DNA from: Geomonas propionica
Lineage (GTDB): Bacteria; Desulfobacterota; Desulfuromonadia; Geobacterales; Geobacteraceae
NCBI RefSeq assembly: GCF_016458235.1
Contig: NZ_JAEMHK010000010.1
Location: 141,062 to 205,061, forward strand
Length of the DNA stretch: 64,000 nt
Direction: 5' to 3'
Within the stretch, counting starts at the first letter, position 1. The number at the start of each line of letters is the position of its first letter. Both the position numbers and the translations under genes were made by a program. The notes below the pieces were generated by a model that did not search any database, had not been told where the DNA came from, and worked only from the letters and a program-made list of their open reading frames with translations. Below, piece after piece: positions 27,435 through 35,916 of the stretch.

Positions 27435-27944
27435 CTAGACTTCCTTCTTGAGTTTCAACCCGACCAGGAAGCGGTCACCCTCGTTGGTGAAGGGGATGAT
27501 GACGCAATCGCTGTCGGCCATGGAGTTGACCGTGTAATCCTCACCGGAGATGACCGTGGGGATGGAGAGGTTGATGTCCAGCCCCCCCTTGGAGAGGATC
27601 TGCTTCACGTAGCCGCCGAGCATGTTGGCGATCTCGCCCAACGCGTCGTTAACGTCCTCGCCCACCTCCTCCACGTCCATCCCCAGCATGTTGGAGGTGA
27701 TCCGCAAGGCCAGGTGCTGCGGGCAGTGGATGGAAAGGATGCCGGTATAGGTCCCCGCCAGGCCGACCATGCCGGTGACCGAGCAGTGGAAAGAGGTGAC
27801 CGGCTCCTTGAGGGGATAGCTGTCCTCCAGGGCCATCATCACCATGGTTTCGAACACCTCCTTGGTGGCGTTGATGACATAGGTCGCCAGATCCGCCTCC
27901 TGAAGGTGTGTCGCGGCTGCGATATCCTGGTTCAGGGACATCAT
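27435..27944 (-). CDS. cheX: Chemotaxis phosphatase CheX-like protein
   Basis: A 169-aa CheX/CheC-type CheY-P phosphatase. The signature E-x-x-N helix is seen as VNDALGEIANMLGGYVKQIL. ATG 27944 is used because GGAGG lies six bases upstream and its first four bases overlap the cheY stop as ATGA, indicating translational coupling. A longer frame to 28100 is rejected because it enters cheY. It is the likely partner that dephosphorylates the CheY encoded just before it. Confidence 0.87.
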   Translation of the reverse strand: MMSLNQDIAAATHLQEADLATYVINATKEVFETMVMMALEDSYPLKEPVTSFHCSVTGMVGLAGTYTGILSIHCPQHLALRITSNMLGMDVEEVGEDVNDALGEIANMLGGYVKQILSKGGLDINLSIPTVISGEDYTVNSMADSDCVIIPFTNEGDRFLVGLKLKKEV

Positions 27945-28303
27945 AAAAGTCCTCCGAGCTTCTCGTTCAACTGGTCGGGCGTGAACGGTTTCTTGATGCT
28001 GTCGCTGGCGCCGTTGTTGATCGCCTCCTTGAGGATGTCCTCCCCCCCCTCGGTGGTGATCATCACGATCGGGGTGTTGACCCCTTTGCCCCGGACGCAC
28101 TTGATGAACTCCAGTCCGTCCATGTTGGGCATGTTTATGTCGGAGAGGATCAAGTCGATGGTTTTCCCCTCCATGGCGGAGAGGGCCTCGATACCGTCGC
28201 CGGCCTCGTAGATGTCGTCGATGGCGAGCCCCGCCTGGCGCAGGCTGCGGGAAATGATCTTTCTCATGGTCGAGGAATCGTCCACTATCAATACGTTGCC
28301 CAT
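27941..28303 (-). CDS. cheY: CheY-like response regulator
   Basis: A 120-aa single receiver domain with all key residues: Asp pair in VLIVDDSS, phospho-acceptor Asp in LILSDINMPNMDG, Thr in IVMITTEGG and Lys in SIKKPF. This is closer to CheY-type chemotaxis receivers than to transcriptional regulators, and no output domain is present. It starts a three-gene operon (cheY-cheX-pseudoreceiver). AAGGAGG precedes the ATG. It lies next to flagellar genes, so motor control is likely. Confidence 0.9.
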   Translation of the reverse strand: MGNVLIVDDSSTMRKIISRSLRQAGLAIDDIYEAGDGIEALSAMEGKTIDLILSDINMPNMDGLEFIKCVRGKGVNTPIVMITTEGGEDILKEAINNGASDSIKKPFTPDQLNEKLGGLL

Positions 28304-28421
28304 GCTGTTCTCCTCCTTGGCTGTTTATCTGTGCGCGCCCGGGGCGGCTTATTCTTCTTGTGACGGAGTAGCCCGATGACTGCCTAATCGGCGCAGGATG
28401 ACGGGAACTTTAACCCTTAAA

Positions 28422-29459
28422 TCAGGATGTGAAGCTGCACCGTTCGCTGTGCAGCGGCAAAAGGACCGAGAAGCAGCTCCCTTTGCCGGCGCTGCTCTCG
28501 ACGCGGATGCTGCCGCCGTGCGCCTCGACTATCGCCTTGCTGATGGTGAGCCCGAGCCCGGTCCCCTTGAACCCCTGGGCCCCCGAGGCTCGAAAGTACT
28601 TGTTGAAGATGCGCGGCAGCTCGCTCTCGGGGATCCCTATGCCGGTATCGCTGACCCGGACCAGCAGGCAGTCCCCCTCGATGGTGCTGGTGACGCTGAT
28701 GGTGCCGCGCCTGGGGGTGAACTTGACCGCGTTGCCGATCAGGTTGGCGAAGACCCGGGTAATCTGCTTTTCGTCCAGCTCCAGTGGCGGAAGGCCGTCG
28801 CAGAGCTCGCTCAGGAAGTAGGAGCCGTGCACCGCGGCCTCCTGCTCGCCGTCGCGGCAGCACCCCTCCAGGAGGGCGTGGGCGTCGCAGGGCTGACGGT
28901 CGATCTGCAAAAGCCCCGCCTCCAGGCGGTAGGCGTCCAGGACGTCGTCGATCATGGAGAGCATCTTGACCGCGCTCTTGTCCATCTCCTTCACGAAGGG
29001 ATGTAGCGAGGGGTCCATCTTTGAGGGCATCTCCCCCATGAGCGCCTGCATGTATCCCATGATCACGGTAAGCGGCGACTTGAGGTCGTGGGTCATCATG
29101 GCCACGAACTCCTCGCGCTGGCGTTTTTCCTTCTTGTCGTGGCTGATGTCGCGCAGCTGGTAGAGTTCCCCTTCCGGCGCGGACCCGCCCAAGGGCGCGG
29201 AGCGGACCTGGATCACCGCCCCGTCGATGCTGACCTCCACCGGCTCGTCCTGCGCGTTCTCGCTGAGCACGCGATAGATAGGTGTGCGAAGCGGCAGCAT
29301 GTCCACCCGCTTCCCGAGGACCTTGGCACGCTCGACGTGCAGGATGTCCTCGGCCCTGCGGTTGATGAAGAGCACCTTGCCGCCGGCGTCGAGGTAGACC
29401 GCTCCGCAATCCACTTCCTCCAGCAGGCGCGCCGCCAGGTTTTCACGTTCCTCCTGCAT
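28422..29459 (-). CDS. Cytosolic PAS sensor histidine kinase
   Basis: A 345-aa soluble kinase. A PAS domain covers about residues 8-115 (LLEEVDCGAVYLDAGGKVLF, ILHVERAKVLGKRVDML). HisKA carries the phospho-accepting His in AMMTHDLKSPLTVIMG. The ATPase domain has an N box (NLIGNAVKF), DTGIGI and GTGLGL. ATG 29459 is used, with GGAGG four bases upstream. It is monocistronic and 119 bp before cheY. No partner regulator is adjacent apart from that CheY. A sigma-54-like site is upstream. Confidence 0.9.
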   Translation of the reverse strand: MQEERENLAARLLEEVDCGAVYLDAGGKVLFINRRAEDILHVERAKVLGKRVDMLPLRTPIYRVLSENAQDEPVEVSIDGAVIQVRSAPLGGSAPEGELYQLRDISHDKKEKRQREEFVAMMTHDLKSPLTVIMGYMQALMGEMPSKMDPSLHPFVKEMDKSAVKMLSMIDDVLDAYRLEAGLLQIDRQPCDAHALLEGCCRDGEQEAAVHGSYFLSELCDGLPPLELDEKQITRVFANLIGNAVKFTPRRGTISVTSTIEGDCLLVRVSDTGIGIPESELPRIFNKYFRASGAQGFKGTGLGLTISKAIVEAHGGSIRVESSAGKGSCFSVLLPLHSERCSFTS

Positions 29460-29505
29460 GACACCTCCAGCTTCAAAGCCCTGTTTTTGCTTATCGGAAC
29501 CCTTG

Positions 29506-29521
29506 TGCATAGCTTGAGCCA
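29506..29521 (-). promoter_or_regulatory. Weak sigma-54-like site upstream of the PAS kinase
   Basis: On the minus strand the 16-mer TGGCTCAAGCTATGCA keeps the GG and GC doublets at the right spacing, with two changes from TGGCAC-N5-TTGCA. It lies about 50 bp before the kinase start. It may be coincidental. Confidence 0.35.
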
Positions 29522-29627
29522 AAAGAACTGCAAAAGTTTACCAGAGGGAGAGAGGATGGGAATTGTGGGAGTGATGGGATTTATGGGAATAAGGGAAAAC
29601 CGGAAGTTGGGGAAGGGGGCTGGGGCT

Positions 29628-29650
29628 CCCTCCCCCGGAGGGGGAGGGAT
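29628..29650. repeat. GC/purine inverted repeat downstream of the rhodanese gene
   Basis: TCCCTCCCCC (29628-29637) and GGGGGAGGGA (29641-29650) form a 10-bp stem with a GGA loop, 17 bases after the rhodanese stop. It sits in a GGGA-rich tract of about 120 bases. It lacks a T-run and looks like a dispersed palindromic unit that may also end the RND operon. Confidence 0.5.
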
Positions 29651-29666
29651 GGGGAGGGGGAAGGCG

Positions 29667-30050
29667 CTAGCGACCCATCTGCAGCGGCAGGCCGTTCTTG
29701 TACCAGCCGACGATGCCGTCGGTCATGTTGTAAATCTCGCGGTACCCCTTGGTAGCGAGGAAGCTGGCTGCGGTGGAGGAGCGGGCGCCCACGGCGCAGT
29801 ACACCAGCACCGGCCGGTCGCGGGGAACCTCCTGCACGCGTCGGTTCAATTCCCCCAGCGGGATCAACTGCGCCCCCTTCAGGTGCGCCTGGCGATACTC
29901 GTCCGGGGTGCGCACATCCAGCAGCACCATCTTGGCGTTCTTGGCCAATAGCGCCTGCGCCTGCCTCGAGGTGACGTTGGCGGGCTCGACGGCCTGGGAA
30001 AGGGAAGCTGTCAGCAGCAAAACGGAAAACAGTACGGCGATGAATCTCAT
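29667..30050 (-). CDS. Exported single-domain rhodanese
   Basis: A 127-aa sulfurtransferase with a signal peptide (residues 1-20, ending near SLSQA) and a full rhodanese domain (MVLLDVRTPDEYRQAHLKGA, active-site loop CAVGARSS). Catalytic Cys is at about residue 84. ATG 30050 is chosen because AGAGG stands seven bases upstream; the frame extends to 30170 without a family match. It is the last gene of the RND operon, 26 bp after the metallo-beta-lactamase-fold gene. It would act in the periplasm, transferring sulfane sulfur to an unknown acceptor. Confidence 0.88.
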   Translation of the reverse strand: MRFIAVLFSVLLLTASLSQAVEPANVTSRQAQALLAKNAKMVLLDVRTPDEYRQAHLKGAQLIPLGELNRRVQEVPRDRPVLVYCAVGARSSTAASFLATKGYREIYNMTDGIVGWYKNGLPLQMGR

Positions 30051-30076
30051 GAATAAACCTCTCTTTGCGATATGAA

Positions 30077-30907
30077 CTAGTCTACTTCCAGTACGTATCC
30101 CACCTGCATCGGCTTGAATCCGCCTGGAAAAGCGGTAGCGAGCCGCGCGGCGGCATGAAAACCAGTGCAATGGCCGGGACAGATCTTCTTCAGCCCGTAG
30201 CGCTTCAGCGCTTTGATGGTGGCGTCAATCTGGGGCTGCGAAGAGAAGGCGAGATGGCACCCTCCCACCACCCCGTAGACCTGTTCCACCCCGGTCCGCT
30301 CCCGCGCCAACTCCAGGGTGTTCACGACGCCGGCGTGGCAGCATCCCAAAAGCAGCAAAAGCCCCTTCTCGGTCACGATGACCAGGGATTGGTCGTCGGT
30401 GACCTGGTCCCTCTGGCAGCCGGCTTCGTCGCAGAACAGCCCGGCATCCCCTTCCTCGTAGCTGGTAGCCCGCGGCACCTCGCCGGTGAGAAACACGCCG
30501 GGCATCACCTCGCGGAAGGCGTCGCTGTAGGAAAAGCTCGCCCCGAGCCCGGTCAGAAAATCCTCGGAATACGGGATGCCGACCGAGCGGGTGCTCCCCT
30601 CGCGGAGCACGTAGCGCCGGGTGAAGACCCCGGGGTGCGCCAGTATCCGCTTGGGACCCGCCGCCTGCAAAAGCGGCCAGAGCCCACCGGCATGGTCGTA
30701 ATGGCCATGGGAGAGCACCACTTGGTCCACGCTTTTCAGGTCCACGTTCATGCGTTGGGCGTTGTGCAAAAGCGTGTGCCCGCCACCGGTGTCGAAAAGG
30801 AGCGGCTGGTCCCCAGCCTGTACCAAGGCGGCGAAGCCGTGCTCCCCGAGCGTTCCGGAAATCGCCCCGGCGGTGTTGTCGCAGAGGACCCGGATGCGGC
30901 AGATCAT
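30077..30907 (-). CDS. Metallo-beta-lactamase-fold hydrolase
   Basis: A 276-aa MBL-fold protein without signal peptide. The metal motif is present as SHGHYDHAGG (H-x-H-x-D-H), with further ligands in LLLLGCCHAG and GCHLAF. It belongs to the branch that includes the archaeal RFA-P synthase-like enzymes and bacterial relatives of unknown substrate. The ATG at 30907 overlaps the stop of the DUF2892 gene as ATGA. Its neighbours (rhodanese, DUF2892, C_GCAxxG) suggest sulfur or thiol substrates, but this is inference. Confidence 0.82.
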   Translation of the reverse strand: MICRIRVLCDNTAGAISGTLGEHGFAALVQAGDQPLLFDTGGGHTLLHNAQRMNVDLKSVDQVVLSHGHYDHAGGLWPLLQAAGPKRILAHPGVFTRRYVLREGSTRSVGIPYSEDFLTGLGASFSYSDAFREVMPGVFLTGEVPRATSYEEGDAGLFCDEAGCQRDQVTDDQSLVIVTEKGLLLLLGCCHAGVVNTLELARERTGVEQVYGVVGGCHLAFSSQPQIDATIKALKRYGLKKICPGHCTGFHAAARLATAFPGGFKPMQVGYVLEVD

Positions 30908-31116
30908 TTGCGGCACTCTGCCGGCGGCAGCTTGGGCACGCCCAGCTTGTCCAGGATGGTCATCATCGGGCACCAGTTGGTGAAGCCGGACTGGAGCAGG
31001 TTCAAGCCGATGAAGGCGGTGAACCAGAGCCAGTTCGGATTGTGAAAGTGGGCCAGCGCCAGGGAGATCAGGGTGAAGGTGCCGGCGATAAGCCTCAACA
31101 GTCTGTCGATGTACAT
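30904..31116 (-). CDS. DUF2892 membrane protein
   Basis: A 70-aa small inner-membrane protein with two hydrophobic segments (residues 8-22 and 30-48) and the pattern RLLRIAGTFTLISLALA, then GFTNWCPMMTILDKLG. This matches DUF2892, the membrane domain that is fused to or adjacent to rhodaneses (YgaP type). It overlaps the MBL gene by four bases and follows the C_GCAxxG gene after 21 bases. The conserved Cys of NWCPM may carry sulfur. The identity is good; the role is not known here. Confidence 0.82.
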   Translation of the reverse strand: MYIDRLLRLIAGTFTLISLALAHFHNPNWLWFTAFIGLNLLQSGFTNWCPMMTILDKLGVPKLPPAECRK

Positions 31117-31137
31117 GCGAACCTCCCGTTTATCCAG

Positions 31138-31569
31138 TTACTTCGTTTGCTGCAGCAGTTCGGCGACTTTGCCCGCCGTATTGGCGGTGAACTCGACGCA
31201 GCGCTTTTTGCCGTCAGCGGTGAGCGCCTTGCAGCAGGTGACGCGGTACTGGTCCTTGAACCAGTGGTGCAGCTCTTTGGTCAGCGCGGCGGCCGCCTTA
31301 CGGTCCTTAACCACGAGGCCGATGGCCATGGTGCCGCCGGCCACCGCGCCGCAGATGCAGCCGGCGCCAGAGCCTCCGCCGAAACCGGAGGCCAAGTGCA
31401 CCAGTTCGTCTCCCGCCTCGGGCAGGAATTCGTTTTTCACCGCCGCGAGCACCGCCTCGGCGCAGTGCATCTTGCCGGAGCGGTAGAACCCTTCCGCCTC
31501 GTTGGCAACCTTCTCGGCTACCGATTCCCCATTCACTTTTTCAGCGACATTTTTTCGCAACCAGAACAC
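31138..31569 (-). CDS. C_GCAxxG_C_C family protein
   Basis: A 143-aa protein with the family pattern: HCAEAVLAAV, GFGGGSGAGCICGAVAGG and later paired Cys (CCKAL). This family is common in anaerobes and Geobacter relatives and is thought to bind redox cofactors or metal; its function is not established. It has no signal peptide. The GTG start at 31569 has AGGAGG five bases upstream. It sits directly after the RND permease gene (20 bp), an unusual placement. Confidence 0.85.
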   Translation of the reverse strand: MFWLRKNVAEKVNGESVAEKVANEAEGFYRSGKMHCAEAVLAAVKNEFLPEAGDELVHLASGFGGGSGAGCICGAVAGGTMAIGLVVKDRKAAAALTKELHHWFKDQYRVTCCKALTADGKKRCVEFTANTAGKVAELLQQTK

Positions 31570-31589
31570 TGAATCCTCCTAAAGGCAGG

Positions 31590-34500
31590 TTAAGGCGCTA
31601 CCTCAACCGGTTTTCTATGTTTTTCCTTCCACGACTGCACCATGAAATACAGGATCGGGATGGTGATCCTGGAAAGCGTGGTGGAGGCGATTTCGCCGCA
31701 CATCATGGCCAGCGCGAGCCCCTGGAAGATCGGGTCGAACAGGATAACGAAACTCCCGACGACGACCGCCGCCGCCGTGAGCAGCATGGGGCGGAAACGG
31801 ACCGCACCCGCGTCGATGATCGCCTCGTCCAGCGCCATCCCCTCCCGGCGCCGCAGTTCGGCGAAGTCGATGAGGATGATGGAGTTCCTTACGATGATCC
31901 CAGCCAAGGCGATGAAGCCTATCATACTGGTCGCCGTGAAGAAAGCCCCCATGATGGCGTGACCCGGCAGGATGCCGATCAGGGTGAGCGGGATGGGCGC
32001 CATGATCACCAGCGGCGTGGTGAAGTCGCGGAACCAGGCCACCACCAGCACGTAGATGAGCACCATGACCGCCGCGAAGGCGGCACCCAAGTCGCGGAAC
32101 ACCTCGTAGGTGATGTGCCATTCGCCGTCCCACTTGATGCCGGGGCGCTCCTCGCTCCAGGGCTGGGAGGCGGCGCGCTGCTCGATGTGGTACCCCCCCG
32201 GAAGCGGGATGTTATCGATATCCTTGCGCATCTTCAGGATGGCGTAGACCGGCGCCTCGATCTTGCCGGCGACGTCGCCGATGACGTAGACCACGCTCTT
32301 CATGTTCTTGCGATAAAGCGATTTCTCTTCCACGCCGCGCACCACGCGCACGAGCTCGGAGAGCGGCACGTTCCCCTTGCTCCCGGCGACGTAGATGGAC
32401 GAGAGGGAGGAGACGTCGCTTCGGGAACCGACCGGCAGGCGCAGGTTGATCCGGATCGGCTCCTTCTCCTGCGGCACGTGCATGAGCCCGACATCGGTCC
32501 CGCCCACGGCAAGCTTCAAGGTCTGCACCACCTGGGCCGCGTCCACGCCGGAGAGCGCGGCCTTCTCGCGATCTACCTCAAAGCGCAAGGTGGGCTGATC
32601 GTCCTCCTGGTACCAGTCGACATCGACCACACCCGCCGTGTTTTTGAAGATGTCGCGTATCTTCCTGGCGATGTCCACGCGGCTTTGCTGGTCCGGGCCG
32701 TAGACCTCGGCCACCAGGGTAGAGAGGACCGGCGGTCCCGGCGGGATCTCGGCCACCTTGAGGCGCGCGCCGTAGCGGTCGGTGATCGCCTTCAGCGTGG
32801 GACGGATCCGTTTGGCGATGTCGTGCGACTGGCTGCTTCTTTCGTCCTTGCCCTCCAGGTTGACCTGGATCTCGGCGACACTCGGCCCCTGGCGCAGGTA
32901 ATAGTGGCGCACCAACCCATTGAAGTTGAAGGGGGAACTGGTGCCGACGTAACTCTGGAAATCGGTCACCTCGGGCACCTTCCTGAGCGCGTCGCCAAGC
33001 TCCGCCACCATGCGCGCGTTCTCCTCGAGCGTCGTCCCCTCCGGCGCGTCCACGATCAACTGCAGCTCGCTCTTGTTGTCGAAGGGAAGCATCTTGACCG
33101 TGACGGCCTTGAAGTAGATCAGCGAGCAGGACAGGATCAGCAGGATGACCACCATGGCCAGGAAGCCGTGGCGCACCTTGGCGTCGTGCAACAGTCGCCC
33201 CATCATGCGCCGGTAGAACCGGGTCATCCACGTTTCTTCGGGAGCGGCCTCGCTGCCGTAGTGCGACTCCCCCTTCATGAAGCGGTAGGCGAAGTAGGGG
33301 GTGACGATCAGCGCGATCAGGAGCGAGAACACCATGGCCATAGAGGCGCCCACCGGAATCGGGCGCATGTACGGGCCCATGAGCCCGCCCACGAACCCCA
33401 TCGGGAGAATGGAGGCGATCACCGCCAGGGTGGCCAGCATGGTCGGGTTACCGATCTCATCCACCGCCCGGACCGCCGCCTCCAGCGGCTTGAAGGTGGT
33501 CGTGGTGAAGTAGCGGTGGATGTTCTCCACCACCACGATGGCGTCGTCCACCAGGATGCCGATGGAGAAGATCAGCGCGAATAGCGTGATCCGGTTCAGC
33601 GTGTAGCCGATCCGGTTGAAGATGAACATGGTGAGCGCGAGCGTCACCGGGATCGCGATGGCCGCCACCGCGCCGGCGCGCCACCCCATGAAGACGGCGA
33701 TCAGGATGGTGACCGAGATCGCGGCCAGGAACATGTGGAACAACAGCTCGTCGTTCTTGTCCTTGGCCGTTTCGCCGTAGTTCCTGGTGACGGTGACCTG
33801 CATCTCCGAGGGGATCAGCTTCCCCTTCTGGAACTCGACCCGCTTCAGGAGGTCTTCGGCCACCCAGGTGGCGTTGGCCCCCTTCCTTTTGGCGATGGCG
33901 ATGGTCACCGCCGGATAGTCGGCGGCGCCACCTTTCAGGTTTTTTTGGGCCGCTGCCGGGCCGAGGCCGAAGAAGACGAAGTCCTTGGGCTCCTGCACCC
34001 CGTCGGTCACCGTGGCGACGTCAGAGAGGTAGACCGGGCGGCCGTCCTTGACACTGACCACCAGGCGGCCGGCATCGGAGGGATCCGCGATGAAGCCCCC
34101 CGCTTCCAGGGTGTATTCGCGGTTGCCCGAGGCGAAGGTGCCGGCACGTTGCGACACATTGGCCTTCTCCAGTGCGCTCATAACGGCGAGCGGGGTCAGT
34201 CCGTAGGAAGAGAGCCGGGCCGGGTCGAGCTGCACCTTGAGCTCGCGCGACAGCCCCCCCTTGATCTCCGAGTGGGCGACGTTATCCACCTTCTGCAGGT
34301 CGTCGCACAGTTCGCGCGCCACGCGGCGCAGCGCGTTGTGGTCGTAGCGGTCCGACCAGAGGGTGAGCGAGAGGATCGGGACGTCGTCGATGGACTTCGA
34401 GACCACCAGCGGTTCGCCGGCGCCGGGAGGGAGGAGGTTGCGGTTGCTCATCACCTTGTTGTAGAGCTTGACCAGGGAGTCTTCCATGCTCTCGCCGACC

Positions 34501-34805
34501 AGGAAGCGGACCGTGATGATGCCCATCCCCTGGCGGCTGGCGGAGTAGATGTACTCGACGCCGTTGATCTCCCAGATCTTCTTCTCGAAGGTGGTCACCA
34601 CCCGCTCCTCGACCTCTTTCGGGGAAGAGCCGGGCATGGGGAGGTAGATGTCCACCATGGGGACATTGATCTGCGGCTCCTCCTCGCGCGGCGTCGCGAT
34701 GACCGAGTAGAGCCCGATCAAGAGCGAAGCCACCACGATGAGCGGCGTCAGCTTGGAATCTATGAAAGCGCGGGCAATCTTCCCCGCGAAGCCGAGGTTG
34801 TTCAT
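31590..34805 (-). CDS. RND efflux permease (HAE-like, AcrB family)
   Basis: A 1071-aa inner-membrane pump. It has 12 transmembrane segments in the classical 1+5, 1+5 arrangement and two large periplasmic loops. The proton relay of TM4 is present as ILVDDAIVVVENI. ATG 34805 is used, with GGAG six bases upstream; an in-frame extension reaches back to 34838. It follows the adaptor gene by 13 bases. The substrate is not evident; the operon partners hint at sulfur-containing or thiol-reactive compounds. Pumps of this type export toxic organics or metals from the periplasm. Confidence 0.94.
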   Translation of the reverse strand: MNNLGFAGKIARAFIDSKLTPLIVVASLLIGLYSVIATPREEEPQINVPMVDIYLPMPGSSPKEVEERVVTTFEKKIWEINGVEYIYSASRQGMGIITVRFLVGESMEDSLVKLYNKVMSNRNLLPPGAGEPLVVSKSIDDVPILSLTLWSDRYDHNALRRVARELCDDLQKVDNVAHSEIKGGLSRELKVQLDPARLSSYGLTPLAVMSALEKANVSQRAGTFASGNREYTLEAGGFIADPSDAGRLVVSVKDGRPVYLSDVATVTDGVQEPKDFVFFGLGPAAAQKNLKGGAADYPAVTIAIAKRKGANATWVAEDLLKRVEFQKGKLIPSEMQVTVTRNYGETAKDKNDELLFHMFLAAISVTILIAVFMGWRAGAVAAIAIPVTLALTMFIFNRIGYTLNRITLFALIFSIGILVDDAIVVVENIHRYFTTTTFKPLEAAVRAVDEIGNPTMLATLAVIASILPMGFVGGLMGPYMRPIPVGASMAMVFSLLIALIVTPYFAYRFMKGESHYGSEAAPEETWMTRFYRRMMGRLLHDAKVRHGFLAMVVILLILSCSLIYFKAVTVKMLPFDNKSELQLIVDAPEGTTLEENARMVAELGDALRKVPEVTDFQSYVGTSSPFNFNGLVRHYYLRQGPSVAEIQVNLEGKDERSSQSHDIAKRIRPTLKAITDRYGARLKVAEIPPGPPVLSTLVAEVYGPDQQSRVDIARKIRDIFKNTAGVVDVDWYQEDDQPTLRFEVDREKAALSGVDAAQVVQTLKLAVGGTDVGLMHVPQEKEPIRINLRLPVGSRSDVSSLSSIYVAGSKGNVPLSELVRVVRGVEEKSLYRKNMKSVVYVIGDVAGKIEAPVYAILKMRKDIDNIPLPGGYHIEQRAASQPWSEERPGIKWDGEWHITYEVFRDLGAAFAAVMVLIYVLVVAWFRDFTTPLVIMAPIPLTLIGILPGHAIMGAFFTATSMIGFIALAGIIVRNSIILIDFAELRRREGMALDEAIIDAGAVRFRPMLLTAAAVVVGSFVILFDPIFQGLALAMMCGEIASTTLSRITIPILYFMVQSWKEKHRKPVEVAP

Positions 34806-34818
34806 GAAGTTCTCCGAC

Positions 34819-35916
34819 CTACTGCACCTTGGCGCCATCTACCATCTTGTCGAGGCCTGCCGTGACTACTTTTTCGCCGGGGGCGAGGCCGGAGAGGATC
34901 TCCACGCGTCCGCCCTGTGCCCGTCCGGGCTTGACCAGGCGCAGGCGGGCGAGCCCCTCGGGGGACACCACCCACACCGAGGTTAGCGAGGAACGCTGCA
35001 CCACCGCCGTTTCCGGGACCGCGACCCCCTTGCGGGAGCCGGTCTTGAAGAAGGCCTTGCCGTAACTGCCGGAACGAAGCCCCTTGGAGGGGAGATCGAC
35101 CTTTACGGTGAAGGTGCGGGTGGCGGGATCCACCACCGGGACCACCTCGGCGACGCGACCGGTCGCCGGCGCCCCCTCTACCGCGATACCGATCTGGTCA
35201 CCCGCCTTCACCTTACCCAGAAGCATCTCGGGGGCGGCCACTTCCAGGCGGAAACCTTCATCCCCTTCGACGGTCAGAAGCGGCGTCCCCGGGAAGACGG
35301 TCTGCCCCGCCTCGACCTGCTTGGCGACCACCACGCCGGAGATGGGAGAAGTCACCCTGCCGTACCCGGCTACCGCGCCAGCGGCCTTGGCACCGTGCCG
35401 GGCCTGGGCCAGGCGCGCCTCGGCCCTTGCCACCCCCTGCGCCGCCACCTCCTGCTCTGTCTTCCGGGTGTCGTACTCCTGGCGGGTCACCGCCTGCTCG
35501 GCAAAGAGACGGGAGTACCGGTCGAAGGTAACGTCGGCCAACTTCTTCTGCGCCTGCGCCTCGGAGAGGGCGCGCGCCGCCTCCTCGACACCGGACGCCG
35601 CGCCGGCCGCAGCGGCACCGCTTTCAACGGCCTCGATGGCGACGAGCAGCGTACCCCGGCCGACCCGGTCCCCTTCGCGCACAAAGACCCGGCTCACGCT
35701 GCCGGGAATCCGGGCCGCGATTTGGGCGCTGTTGCGCGCCCGCACCGTGCCGACCGCCTCCTGGACGTCAGGAAGATCCTCCGCCGCAAGGGTCTGCACC
35801 GTGGCGCCCTTAACCACCGGCGGCGGAGCCGGAGCGACGCTGTGCCCCTCCTTCTTGCCGCAGCCGAAGGCGCTCGCTATCACTAGGGCAATCAATGCCG
35901 CCCGATATGGTCTCAT
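34819..35916 (-). CDS. RND periplasmic adaptor (membrane fusion protein)
   Basis: A 365-aa lipoprotein-type adaptor. The signal peptide ends in a lipobox (ASAFGC). The barrel-sandwich, alpha-hairpin and beta-barrel domains are clear from NSAQIAARIPGSVSRVFVREGDRV and RVTSPISGVVVAKQVEAGQTV. It forms the tripartite pump with the OMF and permease on either side. It starts in an ATGA overlap with the outer membrane protein gene. Confidence 0.93.
   Translation of the reverse strand: MRPYRAALIALVIASAFGCGKKEGHSVAPAPPPVVKGATVQTLAAEDLPDVQEAVGTVRARNSAQIAARIPGSVSRVFVREGDRVGRGTLLVAIEAVESGAAAAGAASGVEEAARALSEAQAQKKLADVTFDRYSRLFAEQAVTRQEYDTRKTEQEVAAQGVARAEARLAQARHGAKAAGAVAGYGRVTSPISGVVVAKQVEAGQTVFPGTPLLTVEGDEGFRLEVAAPEMLLGKVKAGDQIGIAVEGAPATGRVAEVVPVVDPATRTFTVKVDLPSKGLRSGSYGKAFFKTGSRKGVAVPETAVVQRSSLTSVWVVSPEGLARLRLVKPGRAQGGRVEILSGLAPGEKVVTAGLDKMVDGAKVQ

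Noticed and set aside
29667..30170. Longer 167-aa reading of the exported rhodanese
   Set aside because: The extra 40 residues run into the preceding gene's end and lack a start signal; the signal peptide begins cleanly at 30050.
31617..33584. 655-codon plus-strand ORF over the RND permease
   Set aside because: It is antisense to a full-length RND gene with intact motifs; His/Asp-rich shadow.
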